In this document: in pieces, positions 1 through 5,668 of the stretch
Layout of the letters: the number at the start of each line of letters is the position of its first letter
How positions within the stretch are numbered: position 1 is the stretch's first letter
Assembly: GCA_023461135.1 (NCBI GenBank)
Contig: JAEWNX010000334.1
Location: 1 to 6,035 of the forward strand
Direction: 5' to 3'
Origin: Pseudomonadota bacterium
GTDB taxonomy: Bacteria > Pseudomonadota > Alphaproteobacteria > Caulobacterales > Aquidulcibacteraceae
DNA: 6,035 nt
Position numbers and translations under genes: made by a program
Notes under the pieces: generated by a model
What the model was told of the DNA's origin: nothing
The model's input: only the letters and a program-made list of their open reading frames with translations
Databases searched by the model: none

Positions 1-2
1 AT

Positions 3-815
3 CCGGCTCTGGTCCTGGCGACGCTTTGCGGAGGCCCGCGCGTCGGTTTCGTGACGGCCGCGGCGACACTTCTGCTGGCCTGGTACATCTGGCTTCCCGA
101 CCAGCTCAGCTTCACCATATCGGGATCGCGCACGCCGCTGACTATTGGCATCTACGCGATAAGCTCTGCGCTGTTGGCGTGGGTAATCGGGCTCGCGCGA
201 CTTGTGCTCGATCAGGTCGTCGCTAACGAAGCGGAACGCTCGGTGAGCGCGCGGGAGTCCGTTCACCGGATCAAGAATCTCATCGCTGTCGTGCAAGCGC
301 TGTCGGTGAAGATCGCCAAAGAGGTCACGACGCCCCAAGAATATCGCGACGTTCTCATCAAACGTCTCGAGGCCCTTGGCAGTGCTCAGAATGTCCTGAT
401 CAGGCGCGATTGGAGCGATGTCGATTTGCAGGAGGTCATCAACGGTTCACTGGCGCCGTTCCTGCCGAACCCGGGCCTGACGCTTCGGCCCGGCCCCGCC
501 GTTGTCGTGCCTGCGCGCCATGTCAACGGCCTCTCGCTTGCGCTTTACGAGCTTTGCACGAACGCCATGAAATATGGCGCGCTGGCCAACGGTGAGGGCC
601 CGGTCGTGCTTGCCTGGCGTTGCGATGACGGCGCCTGCGCCCTCGAATGGCGGGAAAACCGCAAAGCCAGCGGGGCCGTCGAAACCTCCGGCTTTGGCTC
701 GATGCTGATCAAGAGCGCACTGTCGCAAGCGCAGGGCACCGACGTGGATTACATGTTCACGCCGACCGAAGTGATCGCCGTGTTCCGCTGGCCCACGCAG
801 CACCCCGCGGCTTAG
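3..815 (+). CDS. HWE-family sensor histidine kinase with DUF4118-like membrane segments (5' end outside window)
   Basis: The reading frame is open from the first bases of the window, so the true start lies upstream and the ATG-like codons inside are not starts; 270 residues are visible. The first part is hydrophobic and looks like the end of a DUF4118 (KdpD-type) membrane domain, with segments around nt 3-100 and 138-200. A phospho-acceptor box HRIKN follows (His codon 264-266) with the HWE-type continuation LIAVVQ. The N-box ELCTNAMKYGAL begins at nt 549, the G1 WxE motif (WRE) is at 648-656, and the G2-like GFGSMLI is just after. These mark an ATP-binding histidine kinase that would autophosphorylate and pass phosphate to a response regulator, here not in view. 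Two oddities: the conserved N-box histidine is Tyr (546-548), and the Gly-Gly-Pro stretch usual after WxE is missing. No PAS or GAF domain is visible between membrane and kinase parts. Family call is firm; the signal sensed is unknown. Confidence 0.88.
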   Translation, partial: PALVLATLCGGPRVGFVTAAATLLLAWYIWLPDQLSFTISGSRTPLTIGIYAISSALLAWVIGLARLVLDQVVANEAERSVSARESVHRIKNLIAVVQALSVKIAKEVTTPQEYRDVLIKRLEALGSAQNVLIRRDWSDVDLQEVINGSLAPFLPNPGLTLRPGPAVVVPARHVNGLSLALYELCTNAMKYGALANGEGPVVLAWRCDDGACALEWRENRKASGAVETSGFGSMLIKSALSQAQGTDVDYMFTPTEVIAVFRWPTQHPAA

Positions 816-1703
816 CTATTCGCCGACGCGTTCGACCGTGTAGCCGCGCGCCCGCAATTGCGCGACAAGCCCGTCTTGGCCAAGCAAGTGGCCCGCGCCC
901 ACGGCGACAAAGTCCACGCCCGATCCTTCAAGCTCGCGCACCAGCACGTCCATCCACGCATTGTTGCGCCGCACGAACAGGGCCTCGTAGACATCCGGAT
1001 ATTCTTCGCGCGTATCATCCACTACGACGCGCTCCAGCGTATCGAGATCGCCGCGCTCCCAAGCTGTCGTCATCTCAGCGATCATAGACGGGCCCTGCTC
1101 GGCTTCATCTATCGCCTCGCGCAGGAAGGCGCGCTGCGTCTCCTCATCCAAGCCGGCGAAGAAACCGAGCTGCTGCTCGATCGTCTCGAACGAGCGCATC
1201 GTCTTGCCGTTCGCGTCGCCATACGTGTCAACGGCGCGATCGACGCCCGACGACGGATCGTAGCCGGCTTGCATGATCGGCAGCAGCGACAGGGTGAGAC
1301 CCGCCATCCACGGCTGCATCGGCTCAAGATAAGCGCGCGCAATGCCCAAACGCTGTGTCAGCGCGTCGAGACGCGCGTTTTCCTCCGCAGTCAGCCAGCT
1401 CGAAAGCGGCCGGTCGGCTGGCGCGCGGCCCATTTGCGTCGCGAGCGCCTGTGCGCGCTGATCGGTCTCCGGTGAAATCTCGATCTCGGTCCAGATTTCG
1501 TCGGCCGAGGCGAGCGCCGCGCGCACGTCCTCGTCGCCCCAATCCGTACCGCGCGGGCGCACATGCACGGTGCCGTAAAGGTAAATCGTGGAATCTGCAT
1601 CGCGCACGACGTAGAGCGCAGGATCGAAGGCATCCTCTTGCGCGCATGCCGACGTGGCCAACGCCGTAAACGCGATGGCCGCAAGCACTGTCGTTCTGAT
1701 CAT
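816..1703 (-). CDS. Exported TraB/GumN-family protein
   Basis: A 295-residue protein with a typical Sec signal peptide: MIRTT, a hydrophobic stretch to about residue 17, then ATSACA|QE, which fits signal peptidase I cleavage after residue 21. The lipobox is poor because Thr sits at -3, so a lipoprotein is less likely. The mature part shows TraB/GumN (PF01963) hallmarks: YLYGTVHV with the GTxH motif at 44-47, acidic WTEIE at 71-75, GVDR at 153-156, SFETIEQQL at 171-179, RRNNAW at 245-250 and the late GAGHL at 269-273. Conserved His and Glu residues suggest a metal-dependent, possibly hydrolytic function of the EreA/ChaN-like fold, but no substrate is established for most bacterial members. It is expected in the periplasm. 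It starts 8 nt after the dcd stop with a good ribosome site, so it is probably the second gene of a dcd operon. Its stop codon directly abuts that of the converging kinase. Confidence 0.9.
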   Translation of the reverse strand: MIRTTVLAAIAFTALATSACAQEDAFDPALYVVRDADSTIYLYGTVHVRPRGTDWGDEDVRAALASADEIWTEIEISPETDQRAQALATQMGRAPADRPLSSWLTAEENARLDALTQRLGIARAYLEPMQPWMAGLTLSLLPIMQAGYDPSSGVDRAVDTYGDANGKTMRSFETIEQQLGFFAGLDEETQRAFLREAIDEAEQGPSMIAEMTTAWERGDLDTLERVVVDDTREEYPDVYEALFVRRNNAWMDVLVRELEGSGVDFVAVGAGHLLGQDGLVAQLRARGYTVERVGE

Positions 1704-1707
1704 GCCG

Positions 1708-1713
1708 TCCCCT
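1708..1713 (-). promoter_or_regulatory. Ribosome binding site of the TraB/GumN gene overlapping the dcd stop codon
   Basis: On the minus strand the sequence reads TAGGGGACGGCATG: the dcd stop TAG shares its last two bases with an AGGGGA Shine-Dalgarno sequence, 4 nt before the ATG. This supports the chosen start at 1703 and suggests that ribosomes finishing dcd can re-initiate on the downstream gene. It is the clearest ribosome site in the window. Confidence 0.7.
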
Positions 1714-2719
1714 ACCGCCAGGGCGAGAAATGCTTCGAGAGCTTCAGCCCCTGGCCCTGATAACTCGAACCCACCTCACCATAAAGGCGCTCCACGGGCC
1801 CGCATAGCGGCTCAAACACCAGCTTGCCGACCGGCTGGCCGTCCGTGACGAAGAACGGCACGTCGCGCGAACGCACCTCCAGGACAGCGCGTCCCTCGTT
1901 GGGCGCAACCCCGAAGCCGGGATCGAAGAATCCCGCATAATGCGCGCGGAATTCGCCAAGCTCGGTGCGGATCGGCGCCATCTCCGCCGCTTCATCGGGC
2001 GGGATCAGCACGTTTTCCTTCGACGCGAAGATGTAGAACTCACCGGGATCGAGCACGACACGGCCGCGGTTCGCTTCCAGCGGCTCCCAGAAATCGCGTG
2101 GATCGTAGGCGCCGATGCGATCGACATCGATCACGCCGGAGTGCCGCTTGGCGCGAAAACCAACCGGACCTGTCAGCGAAAGGTCCATGGTGAAATCCAT
2201 CTCGTGCTTGGGGTGCGGCGGCCCGCGTCGCAGACGCACTTGGCTGAGGCGCGTGCCTGTGCGCACGAGAATGGAGAAGGTGCACGGACTGATCTCGGCC
2301 CAGAGCGGCCCATGATAACCCGCCGGCACATAATCGAATGATTGCGCACCATCGATGATGACGCGCGTGAAAACGTCGATGCGTCCTGTCGAGCTTTTCG
2401 GATTGGCGGCGCCGTGAAGGTGTTGTGGCAGCGCCAGCTCCTCCAACACCTGCACAAGATAGACGCAGCCCGTTTCCAGGACGGCGCCTTGGCGAAGATC
2501 GATCTTGTGCATCACCAACTGGTCGTCGAGCCGGTCCAACACGCGCGCGCCAGCGCCTGGCAGGAAGCTCGCACGCAACCGGTACGCGGTTTCGCCGAGC
2601 CGCAAGTCCAGGCTGGCCGGCTGAATCTGATCGTCGAGGAACGCCGCATCGGCGCCGATCCAGCCTTGCTTGATCGCGCGCTTCAGTTCCGTGTCGGAAA
2701 GGACGCCGTGGGTGGTCAT
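1712..2719 (-). CDS. dcd: 2'-deoxycytidine 5'-triphosphate deaminase, long tandem form
   Basis: This predicted cytosolic enzyme converts dCTP to dUTP and ammonia, supplying dUMP for dTTP synthesis. At 335 residues it is far longer than the E. coli-type Dcd (about 193) and matches the alphaproteobacterial long family (PF06559), which looks like two dUTPase/Dcd-fold units in tandem. The N-terminal half has IQPASLDLRLG (32-42), KSSTGR (108-113), resembling the SSxxR segment of classical Dcd, and GYHGPLWAEI (134-143) with a candidate catalytic Glu142. The C-terminal half has LDPGEF (223-228), HYAGFFDPGFG (260-270), VLEV with Glu281, GQPVGKLVFEPL (294-305) and the tail SSYQGQ (318-323). The start is the ATG at 2717-2719, giving MTTHGVLSD; only a weak AAAGAGA precedes it. 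It is divergent from apaG and followed after 8 nt by the TraB/GumN gene. Identification is strong; which half does the catalysis is inference. Confidence 0.93.
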   Translation of the reverse strand: MTTHGVLSDTELKRAIKQGWIGADAAFLDDQIQPASLDLRLGETAYRLRASFLPGAGARVLDRLDDQLVMHKIDLRQGAVLETGCVYLVQVLEELALPQHLHGAANPKSSTGRIDVFTRVIIDGAQSFDYVPAGYHGPLWAEISPCTFSILVRTGTRLSQVRLRRGPPHPKHEMDFTMDLSLTGPVGFRAKRHSGVIDVDRIGAYDPRDFWEPLEANRGRVVLDPGEFYIFASKENVLIPPDEAAEMAPIRTELGEFRAHYAGFFDPGFGVAPNEGRAVLEVRSRDVPFFVTDGQPVGKLVFEPLCGPVERLYGEVGSSYQGQGLKLSKHFSPWR

Positions 2720-2780
2720 GATTCTCTTTCTAGCACGATGCGGCTGGCGTTCGCCCAGCGCCGGCCGCTAGAAGTGAGGC
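2720..2780. promoter_or_regulatory. Divergent dcd/apaG promoter region
   Basis: This 61-bp stretch is the only space between two diverging genes, so control elements of both should lie in or near it. It holds a 7-bp inverted repeat, TTCTAGC (2728-2734) and GCTAGAA (2767-2773). Read outward on each strand, both arms give GCTAGAA followed by A or G, matching 7 of 8 positions of the Caulobacter housekeeping -10 consensus GCTANAWC. The minus-strand copy has a partial -35 (CGAACGC, 2747-2753, 4 of 7 against TTGACGS, 12-nt spacer); no convincing -35 is seen for the plus-strand copy. A GANTC site (GATTC, 2720-2724) abuts the dcd start codon. Promoter assignment is inference from motif and position. 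Confidence 0.5.
2740..2768 (+). repeat. GC-rich stem-loop in the dcd/apaG intergenic region
   Basis: GCGGCTGGCG (2740-2749) can pair with CGCCGGCCGC (2759-2768) across a 9-nt loop, a 10-bp stem in which nine pairs are Watson-Crick and one (2745/2763) is a T-G wobble. In a minus-strand RNA the wobble becomes an A-C mismatch, so the structure favours plus-strand RNA. There is no following T-run, so it is not an intrinsic terminator. It could be an operator for a dimeric regulator, a 5' UTR structure if transcription starts upstream, or chance in GC-rich DNA. Confidence 0.45.
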
Positions 2781-3176
2781 ATGTACGAAGCCGAAACAGG
2801 CGGGCTGGTGGTGCGGGTGGAGCCGCAATTCTTGGCCCGGGAATCCGATCCCGACGAAGGCCGCTTTGTCTGGGCCTATACGATCGAGATTGAGAACCGC
2901 TCCGCCGAGGCGGTGCAGCTCATCTCCCGCTACTGGCGCATCATGGACGAGAACGGACTGACGCAAGAGGTGCGCGGGGCCGGCGTCGTGGGCCAACAGC
3001 CCGTGCTCGAGCCCGGCGAGAGCTTCCGCTATACAAGCGCGTGCCCGCTCGCGACGCCGTCCGGCGTGATGGTGGGGTCGTACTCCATGCTGCGCATCGC
3101 TGGCGGTGACGAGTTCGACATCGCCGTGCCCGCCTTCCCGCTCGACAGCCCGCATCAGTCCAAGTTGGCGAATTGA
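2781..3176 (+). CDS. apaG: ApaG-family protein
   Basis: A 131-residue protein of the ApaG/DUF525 family (PF04379), a fibronectin type III-like beta-sandwich. Diagnostic motifs are VWAYTIEIENR (30-40), SRYWRIMDENG (49-59), the glycine-rich VRGAGVVGQQP (64-74), LEPGESFRYTSACPL (76-90) and TPSGVMVGSY (92-101). Length is normal for the family (about 125-130). ApaG is often annotated as a Co2+/Mg2+ efflux-associated protein from enterobacterial genetics; its molecular activity is poorly defined, and no membrane segment is present here, so it is not itself a transporter. The start ATG at 2781 is the first in frame and gives the family N-terminus; GTGAGG sits only 1 nt before it, too close for a standard ribosome site. 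It is divergent from dcd and leads a two-gene unit with the cupin gene. Confidence 0.93.
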   Translation: MYEAETGGLVVRVEPQFLARESDPDEGRFVWAYTIEIENRSAEAVQLISRYWRIMDENGLTQEVRGAGVVGQQPVLEPGESFRYTSACPLATPSGVMVGSYSMLRIAGGDEFDIAVPAFPLDSPHQSKLAN

Positions 3177-3177
3177 C

Positions 3178-3720
3178 ATGAGCGATTTCACGGAGGCCAT
3201 GCGCCGCGTCGTCACCGGCGAAGACGCAAACGGAAACTCCGTCGTCATCGTCGATGGGCCGCCATCGGGCGAGATCGGCGACCCCAATCTCGGCGGCTTG
3301 TTCGAGATTTGGCACGAAGCGGTCGGCGGCGCATTCGACAAGCGCGACACGACCGACCGCGGCGAGACCAAGCCGATCCTGTCGCCCACAGCAGGCAAAG
3401 TGAAAGTGCGCTGGTTCGTGATCTCGCCGGCGCCGGAAGGGGCGCCGCTGGACTTCCTAAAACAAACGGTGCGTGAGCGCTTCGCCGATTTCGGCGCCGA
3501 GCACGAACTCACCGATCAGGACCGCCATCCGGCGATGCACAAAACCGAGACGCTCGACATCATCTGCCTCATCTCAGGCGAAGCCTCGCTCGTGCTCGAC
3601 AATGAAGAGCGGCGCCTGAAGCCCGGCAACATCGTCATCCAACGCGGCACGAGCCACGCATGGACCGCACACGGCGGACCGGCGCTGTTCCTGGCGGTGC
3701 TGATCGATCGCCACGACTAG
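3178..3720 (+). CDS. Cupin-domain protein of unknown function
   Basis: A 180-residue soluble protein with no signal peptide or membrane segment. The C-terminal half is a single cupin barrel: HKTETLDIICLISG (121-134) is the motif-1 region, followed by the beta hairpin SLVLDNEERRLKPG (137-150) and the motif-2-like IQRGTSHAW (154-162), where GxxH is kept but the usual proline is replaced. The N-terminal region has VRWFVISP (77-84), suggesting additional beta structure. His121, Glu124 and His160 could bind a metal, but this is a guess. The ATG at 3178 is chosen although the frame is open further upstream, because it starts 1 nt after the apaG stop (TGACATG) and gives a sensible N-terminus, MSDFTEAMRR. 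Translation is probably coupled to apaG, since no ribosome site is seen. The stop overlaps the converging hslO stop. No enzyme activity can be assigned. Confidence 0.85.
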   Translation: MSDFTEAMRRVVTGEDANGNSVVIVDGPPSGEIGDPNLGGLFEIWHEAVGGAFDKRDTTDRGETKPILSPTAGKVKVRWFVISPAPEGAPLDFLKQTVRERFADFGAEHELTDQDRHPAMHKTETLDIICLISGEASLVLDNEERRLKPGNIVIQRGTSHAWTAHGGPALFLAVLIDRHD

Positions 3721-4625
3721 CCAGCCCCAACCTGCTCCGGCGCGATGCGATAGCCGCGGGAGCAGAACTGGCAGCGCGCGTGCAGGAACCCGTCCGGCTC
3801 TACCAGATCCTGCAGTTCGTCCTTCGGAAACTGCGCCATCACATTCGTAAGCCTGTCTTCGTCGCACGTGCAGCGGTCTTCCAGAGGAAGCGGCGTGGCC
3901 ATGCGCACCCCTTCTTCGTGGAAGAGCCGGTAGAGCAAGCGATCCGCCGGCAGGGTGGGATCGATCAGTTCGGTGTCGGTAAGTGTCGCGAACAAGTGCG
4001 AGGCCCGCGACCAGTCCTCAGCCGTATCTCCGCGCGCCTGGTCCCCCGCGACGCGCTGCATCAGCATCCCGCCCGCGCGCCAGAGCGACGGCCCGTCGCC
4101 ACGCACGACTTCGCCGACAGCGAGGCGAATGCCCGTGTCGGTCTGCTCGCTGACCCGGAAATAGTTCTGCGCGCATTGTGCGAGCGTGTCGCCGTCGAGA
4201 GCAACGACGCCTTGATAGGCCGCTTTCTCCTCCCCTTGGTCGAGGGTCATCACCAATTGCCCCGCGCCAAGCAAATCCGCCGGGGGAATACGATTTGCGC
4301 CGGCGAGCTTCTCCGCCGCACCGTCCGCCAGCCGCGCATAGCCGCGCAAGCCGCCATCGTTGTGCTCGGCCACGAGCAAGGGCACGAGCCCCTCGCTTTG
4401 CGCCTGCACGACGAGGCGCCCTTCCGCCTTCAAAAGCGAGCCAACGAGCCCAGCCAGCGTCAGCGCTTCGCCAAGCAGCATCGCCACAGGGCGTGGATAA
4501 GCATGCCGGTGCAGGATCGGATCGAGCGCGGCCTCGCCGAGCCGTGCGATGCGGCCGCGCACCGGCGCCCCGTCGAGGCTGAACGCCGCAACGAGATCGT
4601 CTTTGGTGGTCGGGAGCGTCGTCAT
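3717..4625 (-). CDS. hslO: Hsp33 redox-regulated chaperone
   Basis: A 302-residue Hsp33, a cytosolic holdase switched on by oxidation and unfolding of its zinc-binding C-terminus. The C-terminal redox module is intact: CTC at residues 252-254 and CQFC at 285-288 supply the four conserved cysteines that hold Zn2+ in the reduced state. The N-terminal domain shows expected features such as the RGRIARLG opening (23-30), LLGEALTLAGLVGSLLK (50-66) and GLRGYARL (92-99). One extra cysteine (151) lies outside the switch. Length is close to the family norm (about 290-330). The start ATG at 4623-4625 lies 34 bp after the argF stop; no convincing ribosome site is visible. It is the last gene of the leftward argD-argF-hslO cluster, and its stop overlaps the stop of the cupin gene. 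Confidence 0.95.
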   Translation of the reverse strand: MTTLPTTKDDLVAAFSLDGAPVRGRIARLGEAALDPILHRHAYPRPVAMLLGEALTLAGLVGSLLKAEGRLVVQAQSEGLVPLLVAEHNDGGLRGYARLADGAAEKLAGANRIPPADLLGAGQLVMTLDQGEEKAAYQGVVALDGDTLAQCAQNYFRVSEQTDTGIRLAVGEVVRGDGPSLWRAGGMLMQRVAGDQARGDTAEDWSRASHLFATLTDTELIDPTLPADRLLYRLFHEEGVRMATPLPLEDRCTCDEDRLTNVMAQFPKDELQDLVEPDGFLHARCQFCSRGYRIAPEQVGAG

Positions 4626-4659
4626 TGATGGCGTGACATGGGGGCGTGGGCGGCAAACA

Positions 4660-5598
4660 TCAAACGCCGGCTGGCAGCATCCCCAAGCACCACAGCAACA
4701 CGGCCTTTTGCGCGTGGATGCGGTTCTCCGCTTCGTCCCACACGGCTGAATTCTCGCTGTCGATCACGGCGCTGCTCACTTCCTCGCCGCGATGCGCCGG
4801 CAGGCAATGCAGGAACACGGCGCTCTTGCCCGCGCGCTGCATCAGCGCCTCATCCACGATATAGGGCGGAAACGCCGCCATCCGCGCGTCCTTGTCGGCA
4901 TCGCCCATCGACACCCAGGTGTCGGTGACGACAACGTCCGCGCCCTCGGCGGCGCGCCTGGGATCGGTCGAGACTTCGATGTCCGCGCCCGCCGCCTTCG
5001 CCGCGGCGATCTCTTGAGTACGGGGCGCGTACGCCGCGGGCGTTGCTACGCGCAGGTTGAAACCCATCTTCTCGGAAGCATGCACAAACGACGTGCACAC
5101 ATTGTTGCCGTCCCCGATCCAAGCGATGGTCTTGTCTTCGACGCTGCCCAGCCATTCCTCGATGGTCATAAGATCAGCAAGGATTTGGCACGGATGCGAG
5201 AGTTCCGTGAGGCCGTTGATTACGGGCACATCGCTTGCGCCGGCGAACTCCAGCACATCGTGATGGTTGTGCGCGCGGATCATCACCGCATCGACCATCC
5301 GAGATAAAACACGCGCAGTGTCTTCGATCGTCTCCCCGCGCCCAAGCTGCATGGCGGCTGCGTCGAGCACGACGCTCATTCCGCCCAATTGCTGCATGCC
5401 GATCTCGAACGACACGCGTGTTCGGGTGGAATTCTTCTGGAAGATCATCGCCAGCGCGTGCCCGTCCAGCGGGCGATCCCCATCGGGTTTGGCCTTGGGC
5501 CAGCCTATGCGTCTGTTCTTGCGGCGGTGCGCCTCGTCAAGGATTGCGCGCAACTGCGACTTGGTGAGCGCTGAAATGTCGAGGAAATGGCGGGTCAT
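4660..5598 (-). CDS. argF: Ornithine carbamoyltransferase
   Basis: Anabolic-type ornithine carbamoyltransferase (312 residues), which joins carbamoyl phosphate to L-ornithine to make citrulline in arginine biosynthesis; a cytosolic trimer in this family. Carbamoyl-phosphate binding motif STRTR is at 57-61, followed by VSFE. Further motifs are IRAH (107-110), HPCQ with LADLMT (135-144), the ornithine-binding region with D226 and SMG (230-232), and the catalytic-cysteine motif HCLPAHRG (264-271). The start at 5598 (MTRHFLDIS) matches the family N-terminus. The frame stays open 40 codons further upstream, but that extension would overlap the argD coding end, is unlike the family, and is rejected. 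No clear ribosome site precedes the ATG; a hairpin lies 17 nt upstream of it. It sits 70 bp after argD and 34 bp before hslO, consistent with one transcript. Confidence 0.96.
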   Translation of the reverse strand: MTRHFLDISALTKSQLRAILDEAHRRKNRRIGWPKAKPDGDRPLDGHALAMIFQKNSTRTRVSFEIGMQQLGGMSVVLDAAAMQLGRGETIEDTARVLSRMVDAVMIRAHNHHDVLEFAGASDVPVINGLTELSHPCQILADLMTIEEWLGSVEDKTIAWIGDGNNVCTSFVHASEKMGFNLRVATPAAYAPRTQEIAAAKAAGADIEVSTDPRRAAEGADVVVTDTWVSMGDADKDARMAAFPPYIVDEALMQRAGKSAVFLHCLPAHRGEEVSSAVIDSENSAVWDEAENRIHAQKAVLLWCLGMLPAGV

Positions 5599-5615
5599 TG
5601 AGCAGCCGGCGTCCG

Positions 5616-5638
5616 GCCGGCAGAGAGCGACTGCCGGC
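5616..5638 (-). repeat. Perfect 8-bp stem-loop between argD and argF
   Basis: GCCGGCAG (5616-5623) and CTGCCGGC (5631-5638) are exact reverse complements separated by 7 nt. A further GCCGGC copy lies at 5605-5610. In the argD-argF transcript this would fold 17 nt before the argF start. There is no T-run on either strand, so it is not a standard terminator; an RNA-processing or translation-modulating role, or chance in GC-rich DNA, are all possible. Confidence 0.5.
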
Positions 5639-5668
5639 AAGGGGCCAGCGGCGCCAAAACCGCGCTTC

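Noticed and set aside
806..848. A 7-bp inverted repeat (CGCGGCT 806-812, AGCCGCG 842-848) flanking the kinase/TraB stop codons as a bidirectional terminator
   Set aside because: The 29-nt loop is long, no T-run follows on either strand, and the arms lie in or next to coding sequence in GC-rich DNA, so chance is the simpler explanation.
858..1475. A 205-codon plus-strand frame opposite the TraB/GumN gene
   Set aside because: The minus-strand protein has a signal peptide and conserved TraB/GumN motifs; the plus-strand product is a featureless shadow.
2730..3512. A 260-codon minus-strand frame across apaG and the cupin gene
   Set aside because: Both plus-strand genes have recognisable family motifs. 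The antisense product shows none and would also run through the divergent promoter region.
3660..4628. A 322-codon plus-strand open frame covering all of hslO, longer than hslO itself
   Set aside because: It is antisense to a clear Hsp33 with intact zinc cysteines. Its translation is rich in Arg, Ala and Pro without recognisable motifs, as expected of shadow frames in high-GC DNA.
4626..4659. The 34-bp argF-hslO gap as a promoter or terminator
   Set aside because: I found no hairpin, T-run or recognisable promoter elements in it.
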